Shown here in pieces: positions 42,735-51,772 of a stretch of 64,000 bases of DNA. Source of the DNA: Flavobacteriaceae bacterium UBA7684. Lineage in GTDB: Bacteria > Bacteroidota > Bacteroidia > Flavobacteriales > Flavobacteriaceae. The stretch is from NCBI GenBank assembly GCA_002482885.1, contig DLGW01000016.1, positions 11,111 through 75,110 on the forward strand, given 5' to 3'. The number at the start of each line of letters is the position of its first letter. Positions within the stretch are counted from its first letter, which is position 1. A program made the translations under genes and the position numbers. The notes under the pieces are model-generated. The model saw nothing but the letters and a program-made list of their open reading frames with translations. It had not been told where the DNA came from and did no database searches.

Positions 42735-42932
42735 TTATTTTCCTAAGATTAAAGCAGCAAATGCCAAACCTTCTAATAAAGCCGCGATAATAATCATCGC
42801 AGTTTGAATTTTTCCAGCAGCTTCTGGTTGACGAGCAATCGCATCCATAGCAGATCCACCGATTTTACCTAAGCCTAAACCAGCACCGATTACTACTAAA
42901 CCTGCACCTACTAAAGTTGGAATAGTTCCCAT
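42735..42932 (-). CDS. atpE: ATP synthase F0 subunit c
   Basis: The c-ring subunit, 65 residues with two membrane helices joined by the polar loop ARQPEA (33-38). The ion-binding carboxylate is Glu54 in ALLEGLAF. The Gln in helix 1 and the Ser/Thr after the Glu that mark sodium-type rings are absent, so proton coupling is expected. Helix 1 is glycine-rich (GAGLVVIGAGLGLGKIGG), which supports tight packing. Between atpB and atpF. Confidence 0.97.
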   Translation of the reverse strand: MGTIPTLVGAGLVVIGAGLGLGKIGGSAMDAIARQPEAAGKIQTAMIIIAALLEGLAFAALILGK

Positions 42933-42972
42933 AATTATATATATATAAAGTTAAACTTCTAAAATAAATAAA

Positions 42973-44139
42973 TTAATGATGTCCATGGTGTTCGTCATCG
43001 TGGTGGTGGTCTTGAACTGCCATACCAATAAATAACGAAGATAACATGGTAAATATAAATGCTTGCAAAAATGCAACTAATACTTCAATAACAGAAATAA
43101 ACAATGTTAGACCTAAAGATATAGGTAAATCTGCATAAATGTTTTTACCTACGAAAATCATAGCAATTAAACTCATGATAACTACGTGACCCGCTGTAAT
43201 GTTAGCGAACAAACGAATCAACAAAGCAAATGGTTTAGTTAAAGTTCCTAAAACTTCGATAGGAGCTAAAATGATTTTCATGGGAACAGGAACGCCTGGC
43301 ATCCAAAAAATATGTTTCCAATAATCTTTGTTGGCACTAAATTGAGTAATGAAATAGGTAAACAACGCCAAACAAACTGTAATGGCAATATTACCCGTAA
43401 CATTGATTCCTAGCGGAGTCATTCCTAGTAAATTCAATAACCAAATAAAGAAGAAAACGGTTAAAAGATAACCCATGAATCTTCTGTATTTTTTCTCGCC
43501 AATGTTTGGAATAGCAATCTCGTCTCTAATAAAAATAATTAAAGGCTCTAAAATTCTTCCAAAACCAGTAGGAATTGGACCTTTTTGGTATGACTTAGCC
43601 AAACCTACAAACATCAACAATAACAATACTGAAGTAAACAACATGGATACTACATTCTTCGTAATTGAAAAATCTAAAGGTTTTTCATTAGTTGGATGAT
43701 GATGTTCATCGTAACTAATCGTTCCTTTTGCGTCTGTTTTATAAACTTTTCCGTGATATAATCTGTAGTAATTCCCTTCTACATTTGCGATAGTTTCCCC
43801 ATGATGAAATGCAGCAGAAGAAAACATTTGCAAACCATTATCGAATAAAATTACCAGCAAAGGAAAACCATAATGCTTACCTTCTTTTTCATCTGAAAAC
43901 AAGGTAAAATCATACGAATCTTGTAAGTGATGCTCTATAAAAGCATCCACTTTTGCTTTTGGATCTTGTGATTCAACACCTTCATGAGCCACCGCATTTG
44001 CAGGAAATTCTTCTGAAGCATGAATGTTTTCTTGAACTACAGCAAGGGAATCCACACCTGGATTAGCCACTAATATTAACGAAGAAAACAACGCAACGAT
44101 TGTTGTAATAAGTCGAACTGGTTTTAAGGAAATCGGCAT
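42973..44139 (-). CDS. atpB: ATP synthase F0 subunit a, with exported N-terminal extension
   Basis: Subunit a forms the proton half-channels against the c-ring. From ATG 44139 (MPISLKPVR) the protein has 388 residues, over 100 more than E. coli. The extra N-terminal part starts with a signal-peptide-like helix (...LFSSLILVANPGV) and is a periplasmic, His/Glu-rich domain, a Bacteroidota trait. The core has the essential arginine in LLIRLFANITAGHVVI. The tail is histidine-rich (DHHHDDEHHGHH). An upstream in-frame ATG at 44193 would overlap the promoter and is less likely. Confidence 0.95.
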   Translation of the reverse strand: MPISLKPVRLITTIVALFSSLILVANPGVDSLAVVQENIHASEEFPANAVAHEGVESQDPKAKVDAFIEHHLQDSYDFTLFSDEKEGKHYGFPLLVILFDNGLQMFSSAAFHHGETIANVEGNYYRLYHGKVYKTDAKGTISYDEHHHPTNEKPLDFSITKNVVSMLFTSVLLLLMFVGLAKSYQKGPIPTGFGRILEPLIIFIRDEIAIPNIGEKKYRRFMGYLLTVFFFIWLLNLLGMTPLGINVTGNIAITVCLALFTYFITQFSANKDYWKHIFWMPGVPVPMKIILAPIEVLGTLTKPFALLIRLFANITAGHVVIMSLIAMIFVGKNIYADLPISLGLTLFISVIEVLVAFLQAFIFTMLSSLFIGMAVQDHHHDDEHHGHH

Positions 44140-44182
44140 ATCGTAGTTAAATATCTTAATATTACAGTCTCTAAATTTTGTG

Positions 44183-44211
44183 CAAAGGTACATTTTTAAT
44201 TAAAAAACCAA
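44183..44211 (-). promoter_or_regulatory. Promoter of the atpBEFHAG operon
   Basis: The minus strand reads TTGG (44208-44211), 17 bp, then TACCTTTG (44183-44190), an exact TAnnTTTG, 43 bp before the chosen atpB ATG. Its position supports the start at 44139 and indicates that the structural genes have a promoter separate from the sprE-bactofilin-atpZ genes. Confidence 0.65.
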
Positions 44212-44238
44212 GAGCCTGAATATGTTTTTTTTCGGCTC
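44212..44238 (-). terminator. Terminator of the sprE-bactofilin-atpZ unit
   Basis: On the minus strand GAGCC, a 17-base loop, GGCTC, then TTGGTTTTTT. It overlaps the -33 region of the atpB promoter, so it ends one unit just where the next begins. The stem is short. Confidence 0.55.
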
Positions 44239-44257
44239 AATTTTATCCTGAATTTTT

Positions 44258-44653
44258 TTATTCTAAATTATTCAACAATTTTAAAGCAACAAGCACATCT
44301 ATAATCAGATAGCAAACAAATAAAATCAAAAAATTATATTTATAAACGAGCAAGTCCTTTGGCGATTCCATCACAAAAAATTCAAACAATCCATAGCTTA
44401 ATGCAGTTTTTAAAGTCATTAATGCCAATATAATGTATCCGAAATTTTCTGAAAAGTCATTTTTTACCTTGACTAAGGTTACTGCAAAAATGATCGAGAA
44501 GAAAAAGAAACTTAAATAATTCCAAAATAAATACTGAAAAACAATTTCTTGAACTGCACTTAAAAAGAAATAAATCACAGCTGTGTGCAACACCAAAAAA
44601 ATTAGGGTTGCCACACTGATTAAAAGAATGAATTGCTTTTTTAATCCGTTCAA
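44258..44653 (-). CDS. Small membrane protein next to atpB (AtpI-like position)
   Basis: A protein of 131 residues made of four hydrophobic helices (about 8-32, 38-60, 70-92, 105-127) with a basic N-terminus. Its place between atpZ and atpB corresponds to that of AtpI in other bacteria, and flavobacteria have a small DUF (I recall DUF6168) here. A role in F0 assembly, perhaps of the c-ring, is an inference from position. It begins 1 bp after atpZ. Confidence 0.7.
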   Translation of the reverse strand: MNGLKKQFILLISVATLIFLVLHTAVIYFFLSAVQEIVFQYLFWNYLSFFFFSIIFAVTLVKVKNDFSENFGYIILALMTLKTALSYGLFEFFVMESPKDLLVYKYNFLILFVCYLIIDVLVALKLLNNLE

Positions 44654-44654
44654 A

Positions 44655-44885
44655 CTATTCTTCTTTAGTATTGTTTAAATCGTTTACCTGTCTGATTACA
44701 TTATAGAGTGCAATAAAAACACCTATGAGTGTACTGATTTTTAAACCAAGACCATCTGGGTTTTGATATTTTTCATCTAACCAAATTCCTAAGTACGAAA
44801 AAGCAACAATGATTAATCCCATTTGGAACGGAATAGTCATCAAACTCATCCACTTATTATAAGACGGCTTTTTTTTATCCTGCAT
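44655..44885 (-). CDS. AtpZ/AtpI family protein
   Basis: A protein of 76 residues with two membrane helices (MTIPFQMGLIIVAFSYLGIWL and ISTLIGVFIALYNVIRQV) and the family's GIWLDEKYQ link. AtpZ/AtpI proteins help assemble the F0 c-ring and may handle Mg2+ uptake. It overlaps bactofilin by 11 bp and is followed by another small membrane gene and then atpB. Confidence 0.87.
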   Translation of the reverse strand: MQDKKKPSYNKWMSLMTIPFQMGLIIVAFSYLGIWLDEKYQNPDGLGLKISTLIGVFIALYNVIRQVNDLNNTKEE

Positions 44886-45282
44886 TTTCGGTAGTTGAAG
44901 TAGGCGGAACTACGGGTGGTTGTACGCTACTTTTCATAATGCAAGAAGCACTAAAATCGGCTCCTGGCTCTACAGACAATTTGCCTACCATGACTTCTCC
45001 TTTTACGACCGCTTTTGATTTTAAAGACAACATGCCCGAAACTTTGATTCGTCCTTCGAATCGCCCTTCGATATCTACATTTTCGGCAATAATATCACCC
45101 ATTACTATGGAGGCAGGGCCTATTACTAATTTTCCGTTTGATTTAAAATTCCCTATTAATTGACCATCTAGTCTAAAATCTGCGGCAGAAGTAATGTCTC
45201 CTTTTATAACAGTACCTTCCACGATTCTGTTGGTTTTTCCTAATAAATCAGTGGTAGATTTGTATTTATTTTTATCGAACAT
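44875..45282 (-). CDS. Bactofilin (polymer-forming cytoskeletal protein)
   Basis: A protein of 135 residues. The core (about 20-110) is a right-handed beta-helix of short repeated strands: NRIVEGTVIKGDI, RLDGQLIGNFKSNGKLVIGPASIVMGDIIAENVDIEGRFEGRIKV. It is flanked by a disordered, proline-rich C-terminus (VQPPVVPPTSTTENAG). Bactofilins form filaments at the inner membrane and shape cells or localise proteins. It lies 3 bp after sprE. Confidence 0.92.
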   Translation of the reverse strand: MFDKNKYKSTTDLLGKTNRIVEGTVIKGDITSAADFRLDGQLIGNFKSNGKLVIGPASIVMGDIIAENVDIEGRFEGRIKVSGMLSLKSKAVVKGEVMVGKLSVEPGADFSASCIMKSSVQPPVVPPTSTTENAG

Positions 45283-45285
45283 AGT

Positions 45286-47907
45286 TTATAGTTTATCTTG
45301 TTGCTCAATATATTTTTCTAGGTTCTTAAATATTTGTACTACTTTATAGTTGTGCGCCGAAATGATTAATCCTGATTTTTTTAAGGCTAATTTTTTGTCG
45401 TCTTTAATTAAAGTCATCATAGCTATAGCTTGGTGCTTTGCTGTGAATCCATGAAATACCAAAAATCGTTTATTTCGATTGTACACATCTGCAGAAGAAG
45501 TAATTCCGTAAGTTTTAGCTTCTTTTAAGAAATTTAAAATCAGTTCGGTTTCTTTTTTAATTTTTTCGGAATCGGCCTCTGTTAAACCAAATTCATAAAT
45601 TATTTTCCAAGAACCTCCGTCACTTTGTTTAAATTGGAACTGTTCCAATTCTGGAATACTGGTTTTTAATAATTCATCTGCTTTTTTACCTTCTTCTACA
45701 TTCGGAAAATTTAAAGCCACGTACTGTAAGGCCTTTTTGTATTCGTCAACCCCATCTAGTTTTGCTAAGCAATACGCTTTTAATAATTCCATTTTAGGAA
45801 TAATTGGCTCTCCTTCGAATCGAATCAAAAAGGTTTCTAAGGCCGTTAAAGCATCTGCATATTTTTCGGAATCATACAACTTCATTAAATTGGCATAAAC
45901 CACTTGCGGGTCATTTTCGGTTAATTCAATTGAATTACTACTCAACAATTGAGCATATCTAGAATCTGCGTAATCCGTTAAAATTCTGTCTTTGATAACC
46001 TGTGCTTTAGCCACATCGGAAATCAAATACATTTTATACAAACTATACAAAGAAGGTAATACAAATTTGGTTTCTGGATTTAAGGTCAATAGTTTTTCGT
46101 ATTTAACTATAGACAAATCGTATCTTTTGAATTTATCCTTATAAATATTTCCTAAATGATAATACGCCTCATTTCTTTCTTTAATTAAACCATTAATGGC
46201 CATGCTGTCTGTAGGCACTTGGCTTAAATAGGTTTCTAACTGATAACGTTTATCCTCTACTTTTTCTTTCTCTGAAGCCACTGCGGCGGAATCATTGGTC
46301 GTCGTATTTATAGGTTCGTTACCATTGGTTGTACCTGCTTTAGAATTATACCTCCAATTGTCTGCTAATCCTCGATTACCCCAAACTTTTTTAAATTCGG
46401 CCTTGCCTGATTGGGCAATGCTGGCGTTATAGAAATAAAAAGTATCGTTGCCTCCTGTTGGTTTTATAAAGGTGTTGGCTACAGGTGCATTGACTGCGGC
46501 ATTGGCAATCATTTCTTTTTTCTGTTTTAAGGCTTCTTTTTCAGCATCCTCTTTTTTAAGCTTGTCGATGTATTTTTGATAAAATTCTTGTCTTTGCTCT
46601 AATGAAAGAGCAACAATGCTTAATATACTATCATTTTCATGTGCAATATTTTCATACTTGATGACATCGGCTAAATTCAACTTCTTTTTTTCGATGCTTC
46701 GGTGTTCCCTAGTTTTTGGTTTTAAATTAACCAAAGTACTGTCGTAGTATTTTCCGGCATCGGCATATTTGGCTTCATTAAAATAAATTTCGGCTAAATT
46801 TCTATGATTCGAAGCCGTTAAATAAGTGTCTTCGGTTTTAAACTTTAATGATTTATTGTAAGATTCCTTGGCTTTTTCAACTTCTTGTGATTTTTCATAA
46901 AACACCCCCAAATGATGATGTAAAACACCCACAAAAGGTTTGTGTTCTTTATCCATGATTAAATCATTAAATTTTTTCACAAAAGCTACTTTATCATCAT
47001 TTTTAAAATCAAAATATTTAGCTAATCCTATATGAGCGAATATCCAATAACTTTTAGGCGATTTTCTGTTCATTTTAATCACCGACTGGTAAGCCGCAAT
47101 AGCACTATCTTTCTTTTTTAACTGATCGTATAACTGTGCTTGAATAAATCTAAAACGGGCTTTTTCTTCTTTTACTTTAACCAACTTAATGGCTTTAGTA
47201 AGGTGCACGTCGGCGCTATCATATTCTTTTAAATTAATAAACGATTGTGTTAAAAGCGCTTCTGCTTCCTTTTGAATTGATCTTTTAAGTTTGTTTTCTT
47301 TTAAGAATTTAGTAATGTTTTCGATAACCAACGGATCATTACCTAATCTCATGTTGGTTTTTTCGCGCCAAACTTTAATTTCGGCAATCTGACTGGCGTT
47401 AGGATATTTATACAACACGTAATTAAACGCTTCTAAGGCTGGCAAAAATCTTTGGTCGTAGTACCTTGATTTTCCTAAAACAAAAAAAGCTTCATCCATT
47501 TGATAATTATGTTCAAAACCCCCAACATTAATGGAATGTTTTTGAACCGCTTTAACCGCTTTGGTTTCGGCTCTATCAAAATTCGGATTCTTTTTTACCC
47601 CAGGAATCATCATTTCGTCCGAAACATCTAACCTTTCCATAGGTAACATTTCCCAAAAATTATCGCGGTAAGAAACTCTTAATTCTTCTACTCCTTTTTG
47701 TAAGGCTACCTCGCCATTAAACAACACATTATACTTTGTGGTTAAGGCGTGGAAATTTCGACTCATAAAAGTATTCTTTTTGGTAGAGCAAGCTGCGGCT
47801 ACACACAAAAAGAGAATCGATAAAAAAGTAATTATTAAAGACCTATTCAAGACTAAACTTGTTAAAAAAATTTTGGTAAAAATACATTTCTTTTTCATAC
47901 TAAACAT
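45286..47907 (-). CDS. sprE: T9SS/gliding lipoprotein SprE (PorW)
   Basis: SprE/PorW is a periplasmic TPR lipoprotein needed for type IX secretion and gliding in Flavobacterium johnsoniae and Porphyromonas. The 873-residue protein has a lipobox (FLCVAAAC, Cys about 40) and the typical STKKNTFMSRNFHALTTKYNVLFNGEVAL start of the mature protein. Many TPRs follow (for example YDQRFLPALEAFNYVLYKYPNA), with a linker near 480-560 and a C-terminal domain (GLTEADSEKIKKE...). ATG 47907 or ATG 47898 (MKKKC) could be the start. It heads the operon with bactofilin. It supports export of the T9SS protein at 32.9 kb. Confidence 0.92.
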   Translation of the reverse strand: MFSMKKKCIFTKIFLTSLVLNRSLIITFLSILFLCVAAACSTKKNTFMSRNFHALTTKYNVLFNGEVALQKGVEELRVSYRDNFWEMLPMERLDVSDEMMIPGVKKNPNFDRAETKAVKAVQKHSINVGGFEHNYQMDEAFFVLGKSRYYDQRFLPALEAFNYVLYKYPNASQIAEIKVWREKTNMRLGNDPLVIENITKFLKENKLKRSIQKEAEALLTQSFINLKEYDSADVHLTKAIKLVKVKEEKARFRFIQAQLYDQLKKKDSAIAAYQSVIKMNRKSPKSYWIFAHIGLAKYFDFKNDDKVAFVKKFNDLIMDKEHKPFVGVLHHHLGVFYEKSQEVEKAKESYNKSLKFKTEDTYLTASNHRNLAEIYFNEAKYADAGKYYDSTLVNLKPKTREHRSIEKKKLNLADVIKYENIAHENDSILSIVALSLEQRQEFYQKYIDKLKKEDAEKEALKQKKEMIANAAVNAPVANTFIKPTGGNDTFYFYNASIAQSGKAEFKKVWGNRGLADNWRYNSKAGTTNGNEPINTTTNDSAAVASEKEKVEDKRYQLETYLSQVPTDSMAINGLIKERNEAYYHLGNIYKDKFKRYDLSIVKYEKLLTLNPETKFVLPSLYSLYKMYLISDVAKAQVIKDRILTDYADSRYAQLLSSNSIELTENDPQVVYANLMKLYDSEKYADALTALETFLIRFEGEPIIPKMELLKAYCLAKLDGVDEYKKALQYVALNFPNVEEGKKADELLKTSIPELEQFQFKQSDGGSWKIIYEFGLTEADSEKIKKETELILNFLKEAKTYGITSSADVYNRNKRFLVFHGFTAKHQAIAMMTLIKDDKKLALKKSGLIISAHNYKVVQIFKNLEKYIEQQDKL

Positions 47908-47922
47908 AAACTAGTATATATG

Positions 47923-47983
47923 TAATTTTGTTTAATGTCTGATGAATGTCAGGGGTGTAAATTGCACATATTTTATATTTTTG
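47923..47983 (+). promoter_or_regulatory. Candidate -7 boxes for the PaaE-like gene
   Basis: Two plus-strand TAnnTTTG matches precede ATG 47999: TAATTTTG (47923-47930) and TATTTTTG (47976-47983). Neither has an ideal -33 partner. The nearer one would give a short leader and supports the start at 47999. Confidence 0.35.
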
Positions 47984-47998
47984 CCAAAAATTAATCGC

Positions 47999-49048
47999 AT
48001 GTCTACTTTTCATAGTTTAAAAATCGCTTCTGTAATTAAAGAAACACCCGATGCTATATCTGTTGCTTTTGAAATACCAGAACTTTTAAAAAGTACTTTT
48101 CAATTTATTCCTGGGCAATACATTACTATACTCCATCGATTGAATGGAGAAGAAGTTCGTCGTTCCTATTCGATTTGTAGCACCCCACAAGATAAAAACT
48201 TAAAAATAGCCATTAAGGCCGTTAAGAATGGAACTTTTTCGGTATTTGCCAATCAAGAATTAAAAACAGGAGATTACCTAGATGTGAGTAGCCCCGAAGG
48301 TCGTTTCACCATCGACATTGCATCTAATAATCAAAAAAACTACGCAGCTTTTGTAGCTGGTAGCGGAATTACACCTGTGTTTTCTATTATTAAAACTGTT
48401 TTAGAAAAAGAATCTAACAGTACTTTTATATTGGTTTACGGAAATAAAAATCCGAATCAAACCATTTTTCATCAAGAATTACATGACTTAGAATTAAAAT
48501 ATACCGGCAGATTATTCATTCATTTTGTGTACAGCCAAGCTCATGTAGAACCTCATTTTTTTGGAAGAATAGACAAATCGGTGGTTAATGCCATTGTTAG
48601 AAACAAATACAAAACCCTAGATTTTAGTCAGTTCTTTATTTGTGGGCCAGAACAAATGATTGATGTTGTTTACGACACATTAATCGAAAACAGCATCAGC
48701 GAAGAACAAATCAAATTTGAATTGTTTACCTCATCAACTAAAGAAACAACTATTTCTCAAACAGACGGGCAATGTGAAGTGACTGTTTTGGTAGATGATG
48801 AAGAAACTACTTTTGTGATGTCCAACAAATTAACCTTGTTAGATGCCGCGCTAAAACAAGGTTTGGATGTGCCTTACTCTTGCCAAGGAGGTATTTGTAG
48901 CAGTTGTATGTGTCGCATTCTAAATGGCACCGCAGAAATGAAAAAGAATTCCATTTTAACCGATAGCGAAATAGCAGAGGGTTTGATTTTATCTTGCCAA
49001 GCCGTTCCAACCAGCGAAACTATTAGTGTTGACTTTGATGATGTGTAA
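47999..49048 (+). CDS. PaaE-like ferredoxin-NADP reductase family protein
   Basis: From ATG 47999 (MSTFHSL) the product has 349 residues: an FAD-binding domain (about 1-100, QYITILHRLNGEEVRRSYSICS), an NAD(P)-binding domain (about 110-235, FVAGSGITPVFSIIKTVL) and a C-terminal plant-type 2Fe-2S ferredoxin domain with CQGGICSSCMCRILNG and a distal Cys in LSCQAVP. This matches the reductase of phenylacetyl-CoA epoxidase (PaaE) and relatives. No other paa gene is nearby, so its redox partner is unclear. Its last 26 bp overlap the convergent GT9 gene. Confidence 0.9.
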   Translation: MSTFHSLKIASVIKETPDAISVAFEIPELLKSTFQFIPGQYITILHRLNGEEVRRSYSICSTPQDKNLKIAIKAVKNGTFSVFANQELKTGDYLDVSSPEGRFTIDIASNNQKNYAAFVAGSGITPVFSIIKTVLEKESNSTFILVYGNKNPNQTIFHQELHDLELKYTGRLFIHFVYSQAHVEPHFFGRIDKSVVNAIVRNKYKTLDFSQFFICGPEQMIDVVYDTLIENSISEEQIKFELFTSSTKETTISQTDGQCEVTVLVDDEETTFVMSNKLTLLDAALKQGLDVPYSCQGGICSSCMCRILNGTAEMKKNSILTDSEIAEGLILSCQAVPTSETISVDFDDV

Positions 49049-50084
49049 GTAATTGTTGGATTTTTTCCACCACTTGTTCAGGACTAATGCTTTTCATGCA
49101 ATCTGTATAACCCTCAATCTTTTTATTTCCATAAACCGATGTGGGCAATAAAGGATATTGTTTTAAATCTGGGGTTAGGCTATTTGCTAACGGCTGATTA
49201 AAAGGCACAAAACCCGCATACGGATGCGTATTTCCCCACAAAGTAATCACAGGAATACCTAACATCGCCGCAAGGTGCCCATTGCCCGAATCCATGCTTA
49301 ACATTACATCCAAATGATGGATTAATTGTAATTCTTCGGATAAAGTTAATTTACCAGTAATATTTATAGCATTAGGAATTTTTGAAGCTATTTCATCTAA
49401 TTGTTCTTGCTCTTTTTTACCACCTCCAAATAAAAAAATCTGATGTTCCAGAGCCAAAGAAGCTATCACTTCTTGCATTAAATGTAGGGGATACATTTTG
49501 GTTTCGTATTGCGCAAAAGGAGCAATTCCTATCCAAGATTTATTTTTTTGCCCTGTTATATTTTGGATTTTTTGAGAAAGATTTTCTTTTTTAGGAAAGG
49601 TTACTTGTTTTAAATCAATAACGAATCCTAATTTTTTTAAGGTTTCAATATGCCTTTCAAACATGGATTTTACAGGTTGCAACAACTTATTTTCGGCACG
49701 TGTTAGCGCTTTTTTTTCTGCACGCCCTTTGTCTGTTGAGGCACAAACCACTCCCGAAAATAAAAACAAAAAACGTATTACTTGTGTACGTAATACGTTA
49801 TGCAAATCAGCAATGGCATCTATTTTACGCTTTTTTAAATCTAAGAACAATCTGATCAAACCTAAAAAGCCTTTGTGTCTGCCTTTTACGTCTATAGAAA
49901 AAAAATGAACATTTGGAATGGTTTCAAAAAACGGTTTAAAAAACCCACGAGAAGCCACCGTAATTTTTAAGGTTGGATATTGCTCTTGAAGCGCCTTAAC
50001 CACAGGCACAACCATGGCTACATCGCCCATGGCGGAAAATCGGGTAATTAATATATGTTTAATAGAACTATTTGCTGGCTGCAC
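49023..50084 (-). CDS. Family 9 glycosyltransferase (heptosyltransferase-like)
   Basis: A protein of 353 residues, cytosolic or membrane-associated. The N-terminal HILITRFSAMGDVAMVVPVVKALQEQYP, the SWIGIAPFAQYETKMYP block and LDVMLSMDSGNGHLAAMLGIPVITLWGNTHPYAGF are marks of GT9, the ADP-heptose:LPS heptosyltransferase family. It probably adds a core LPS sugar; the precise donor in Bacteroidota is uncertain. It overlaps DUF4254 by 17 bp upstream and the convergent PaaE-like gene by 26 bp at its end. A 10-bp inverted repeat (49772-49799) lies inside it. Confidence 0.9.
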   Translation of the reverse strand: MQPANSSIKHILITRFSAMGDVAMVVPVVKALQEQYPTLKITVASRGFFKPFFETIPNVHFFSIDVKGRHKGFLGLIRLFLDLKKRKIDAIADLHNVLRTQVIRFLFLFSGVVCASTDKGRAEKKALTRAENKLLQPVKSMFERHIETLKKLGFVIDLKQVTFPKKENLSQKIQNITGQKNKSWIGIAPFAQYETKMYPLHLMQEVIASLALEHQIFLFGGGKKEQEQLDEIASKIPNAINITGKLTLSEELQLIHHLDVMLSMDSGNGHLAAMLGIPVITLWGNTHPYAGFVPFNQPLANSLTPDLKQYPLLPTSVYGNKKIEGYTDCMKSISPEQVVEKIQQLLTHHQSQH

Positions 50085-50673
50085 GCAATACCGGATTTAA
50101 TTCATCGTCGTTGTACATTTTCATTTGTTTGTACACTTTCATGTACTTATCGCCATTTTGAATATCTGTAATCAATTCATCTATGGCGGTAAATAAATCT
50201 TTCTTCTGTTCTAATAAAACATTTAATTTTTCCTGACATTTTTGAATGTGTGAAGCATCGGCATCTGTACGATTTACCTCTTCATTCATGTGGTATATTT
50301 TCAAAGCCAAAATAGACAATCTGTCAAATGCCCAAGCTGGACTTTCAGTATTAATTTTCGCATTGGGTTTTACAGCTACATCTTTATAAAGTTGTAAAAA
50401 ATAACTATCTATGTATTCCACCATATCGGTGCGTACTTGATTGGAAGCATCTATTCTTCTTTTTAAAACCAAAGCAGCCTCGGGTTGAATATTTGGATCA
50501 CGCACAATGTCTTCAAAATGCCATTGAACGGTATCTACCCAGTTTTTATGATAAAACAAATGCTCAATAGCTTCTTTTGGGTAAGGGTTATTTATAGGAA
50601 AATCTACATCGTCTGTTTTATGATAATCATTGATGCTTTGTTCAAATATTAAAAAGGCTTTTTCGGATTTCAT
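50068..50673 (-). CDS. DUF4254 family protein
   Basis: A helical, soluble protein of 201 residues. It matches DUF4254, a Bacteroidota family, by segments such as NPYPKEAIEHLFYHKNWVDTVQWHFEDIVRDP, ESPAWAFDRLSILALKIYHM and a C-terminal MKMYNDDELNPVLR. Members are usually next to GT9 genes, as here (17-bp overlap), suggesting a role alongside LPS core synthesis. The molecular function is unknown. Confidence 0.88.
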   Translation of the reverse strand: MKSEKAFLIFEQSINDYHKTDDVDFPINNPYPKEAIEHLFYHKNWVDTVQWHFEDIVRDPNIQPEAALVLKRRIDASNQVRTDMVEYIDSYFLQLYKDVAVKPNAKINTESPAWAFDRLSILALKIYHMNEEVNRTDADASHIQKCQEKLNVLLEQKKDLFTAIDELITDIQNGDKYMKVYKQMKMYNDDELNPVLRAASK

Positions 50674-50690
50674 GCGTAATGATTTAGTTG

Positions 50691-51704
50691 TTATTTAGAA
50701 ATAAAATATTTGGATATGAATTCAAAAGTTTCATAATCCAACTCCCAAGTTAAATAAGACTCCCAGTAAAAGGAGCTATAAGCAACAATGGCTATTAAAG
50801 TAAGTAGTGAAAGAAAAAGGTTTCGGGCCCACGTTTTTTGTAATTTTTCCACAAAATGAGTAGCCATAACCGAAACAGGAAACAAAGAATAAATTAATAA
50901 CGCCTCTCTTTTTTCGGGAGTTACTGCCGCTATTAATAAACCTACAAACAAGATACTAATTACTTTTAAATAAGATTCGGTAATTTTTTTTGATAAATCA
51001 GACATATTAAACAACAAACTGATTAAGGTTAGTGTGGCAAGAATCAAAAAGAATCCAAACAAAAAAGCATCCAACGGAGTTTGAACATAATACCAATCAA
51101 TATCGTAAATCATTTGTTGGCCAATGTGTTCCAGCAATTGCTCATCTATATAAAATCCTACCGCTAAATAGATTAAACTAACTGCAAATAGGGTAATAAA
51201 GGGAATTAATATTCTTCTGTAATCGTGCTGAAAGTTTAATAAAACGGATAAAAAAACAACTACAATAAACAGTATTGCCCAAAAATGAAATAACATCGCC
51301 ACAAATACGCAAAGCGAAGCGTTGAGCACTCTTTGTTTAGAAACGAAAAAGGAGTCTGAAGAAATTAAATTCCAAGTAGCTAGAAGAATAAAAAGATTAG
51401 ATAAAACCAATCGGTGTTCATAAAAAACATCTGAAAAAATAATCAACAACAAAATATTAATCAAATATGCATAACTGTTGTTGTTGTCTAGTTTATTATT
51501 TTTAATAATAAAATGACCAATTAATAGCGTTAAAAGCAATACTAATCCGAAAATCACCCGATCTATGTAAATCAAAGCATTTAACCCCGCGATGCTGGCA
51601 GAGGGCTCTTTTCTGACAAAATGCCAAGCATATAATCCTACAAAAAACACAGTGGTTAAGATGTAGTTGATGGGTTTTGATTTACTAAAGAATACAGATA
51701 GCAT
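50691..51704 (-). CDS. DUF6427 polytopic membrane protein
   Basis: A protein of 337 residues with about ten hydrophobic helices and short loops. The opening MLSVFFSKSKPINYILTTVFF and LNALIYIDRVIFGLVLLLTLLIGHFI recall the flavobacterial family DUF6427. No catalytic residues are apparent. It lies between DUF4254 (17 bp) and the divergent DUF6341 gene. It may belong to the same envelope unit as DUF4254-GT9; function unknown. Confidence 0.75.
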   Translation of the reverse strand: MLSVFFSKSKPINYILTTVFFVGLYAWHFVRKEPSASIAGLNALIYIDRVIFGLVLLLTLLIGHFIIKNNKLDNNNSYAYLINILLLIIFSDVFYEHRLVLSNLFILLATWNLISSDSFFVSKQRVLNASLCVFVAMLFHFWAILFIVVVFLSVLLNFQHDYRRILIPFITLFAVSLIYLAVGFYIDEQLLEHIGQQMIYDIDWYYVQTPLDAFLFGFFLILATLTLISLLFNMSDLSKKITESYLKVISILFVGLLIAAVTPEKREALLIYSLFPVSVMATHFVEKLQKTWARNLFLSLLTLIAIVAYSSFYWESYLTWELDYETFEFISKYFISK

Positions 51705-51733
51705 AAAAAATGAGGTTACTTATATTTTTTTTC

Positions 51734-51741
51734 TACTTTTG
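51734..51741 (+). promoter_or_regulatory. Candidate -7 box for DUF6341
   Basis: TACTTTTG matches TAnnTTTG, 31 bp upstream of ATG 51773. No clear -33 TTTG. Confidence 0.42.
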
Positions 51742-51772
51742 TTGACGTTATCAATTACAACTCCATCATATT

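Noticed and set aside
47999..49048. Phenylacetate degradation locus
   Set aside because: The reductase is PaaE-like, but no paaABCD, paaK or paaG-type genes are nearby; the CapK-like gene at 53 kb belongs with the capsule genes.
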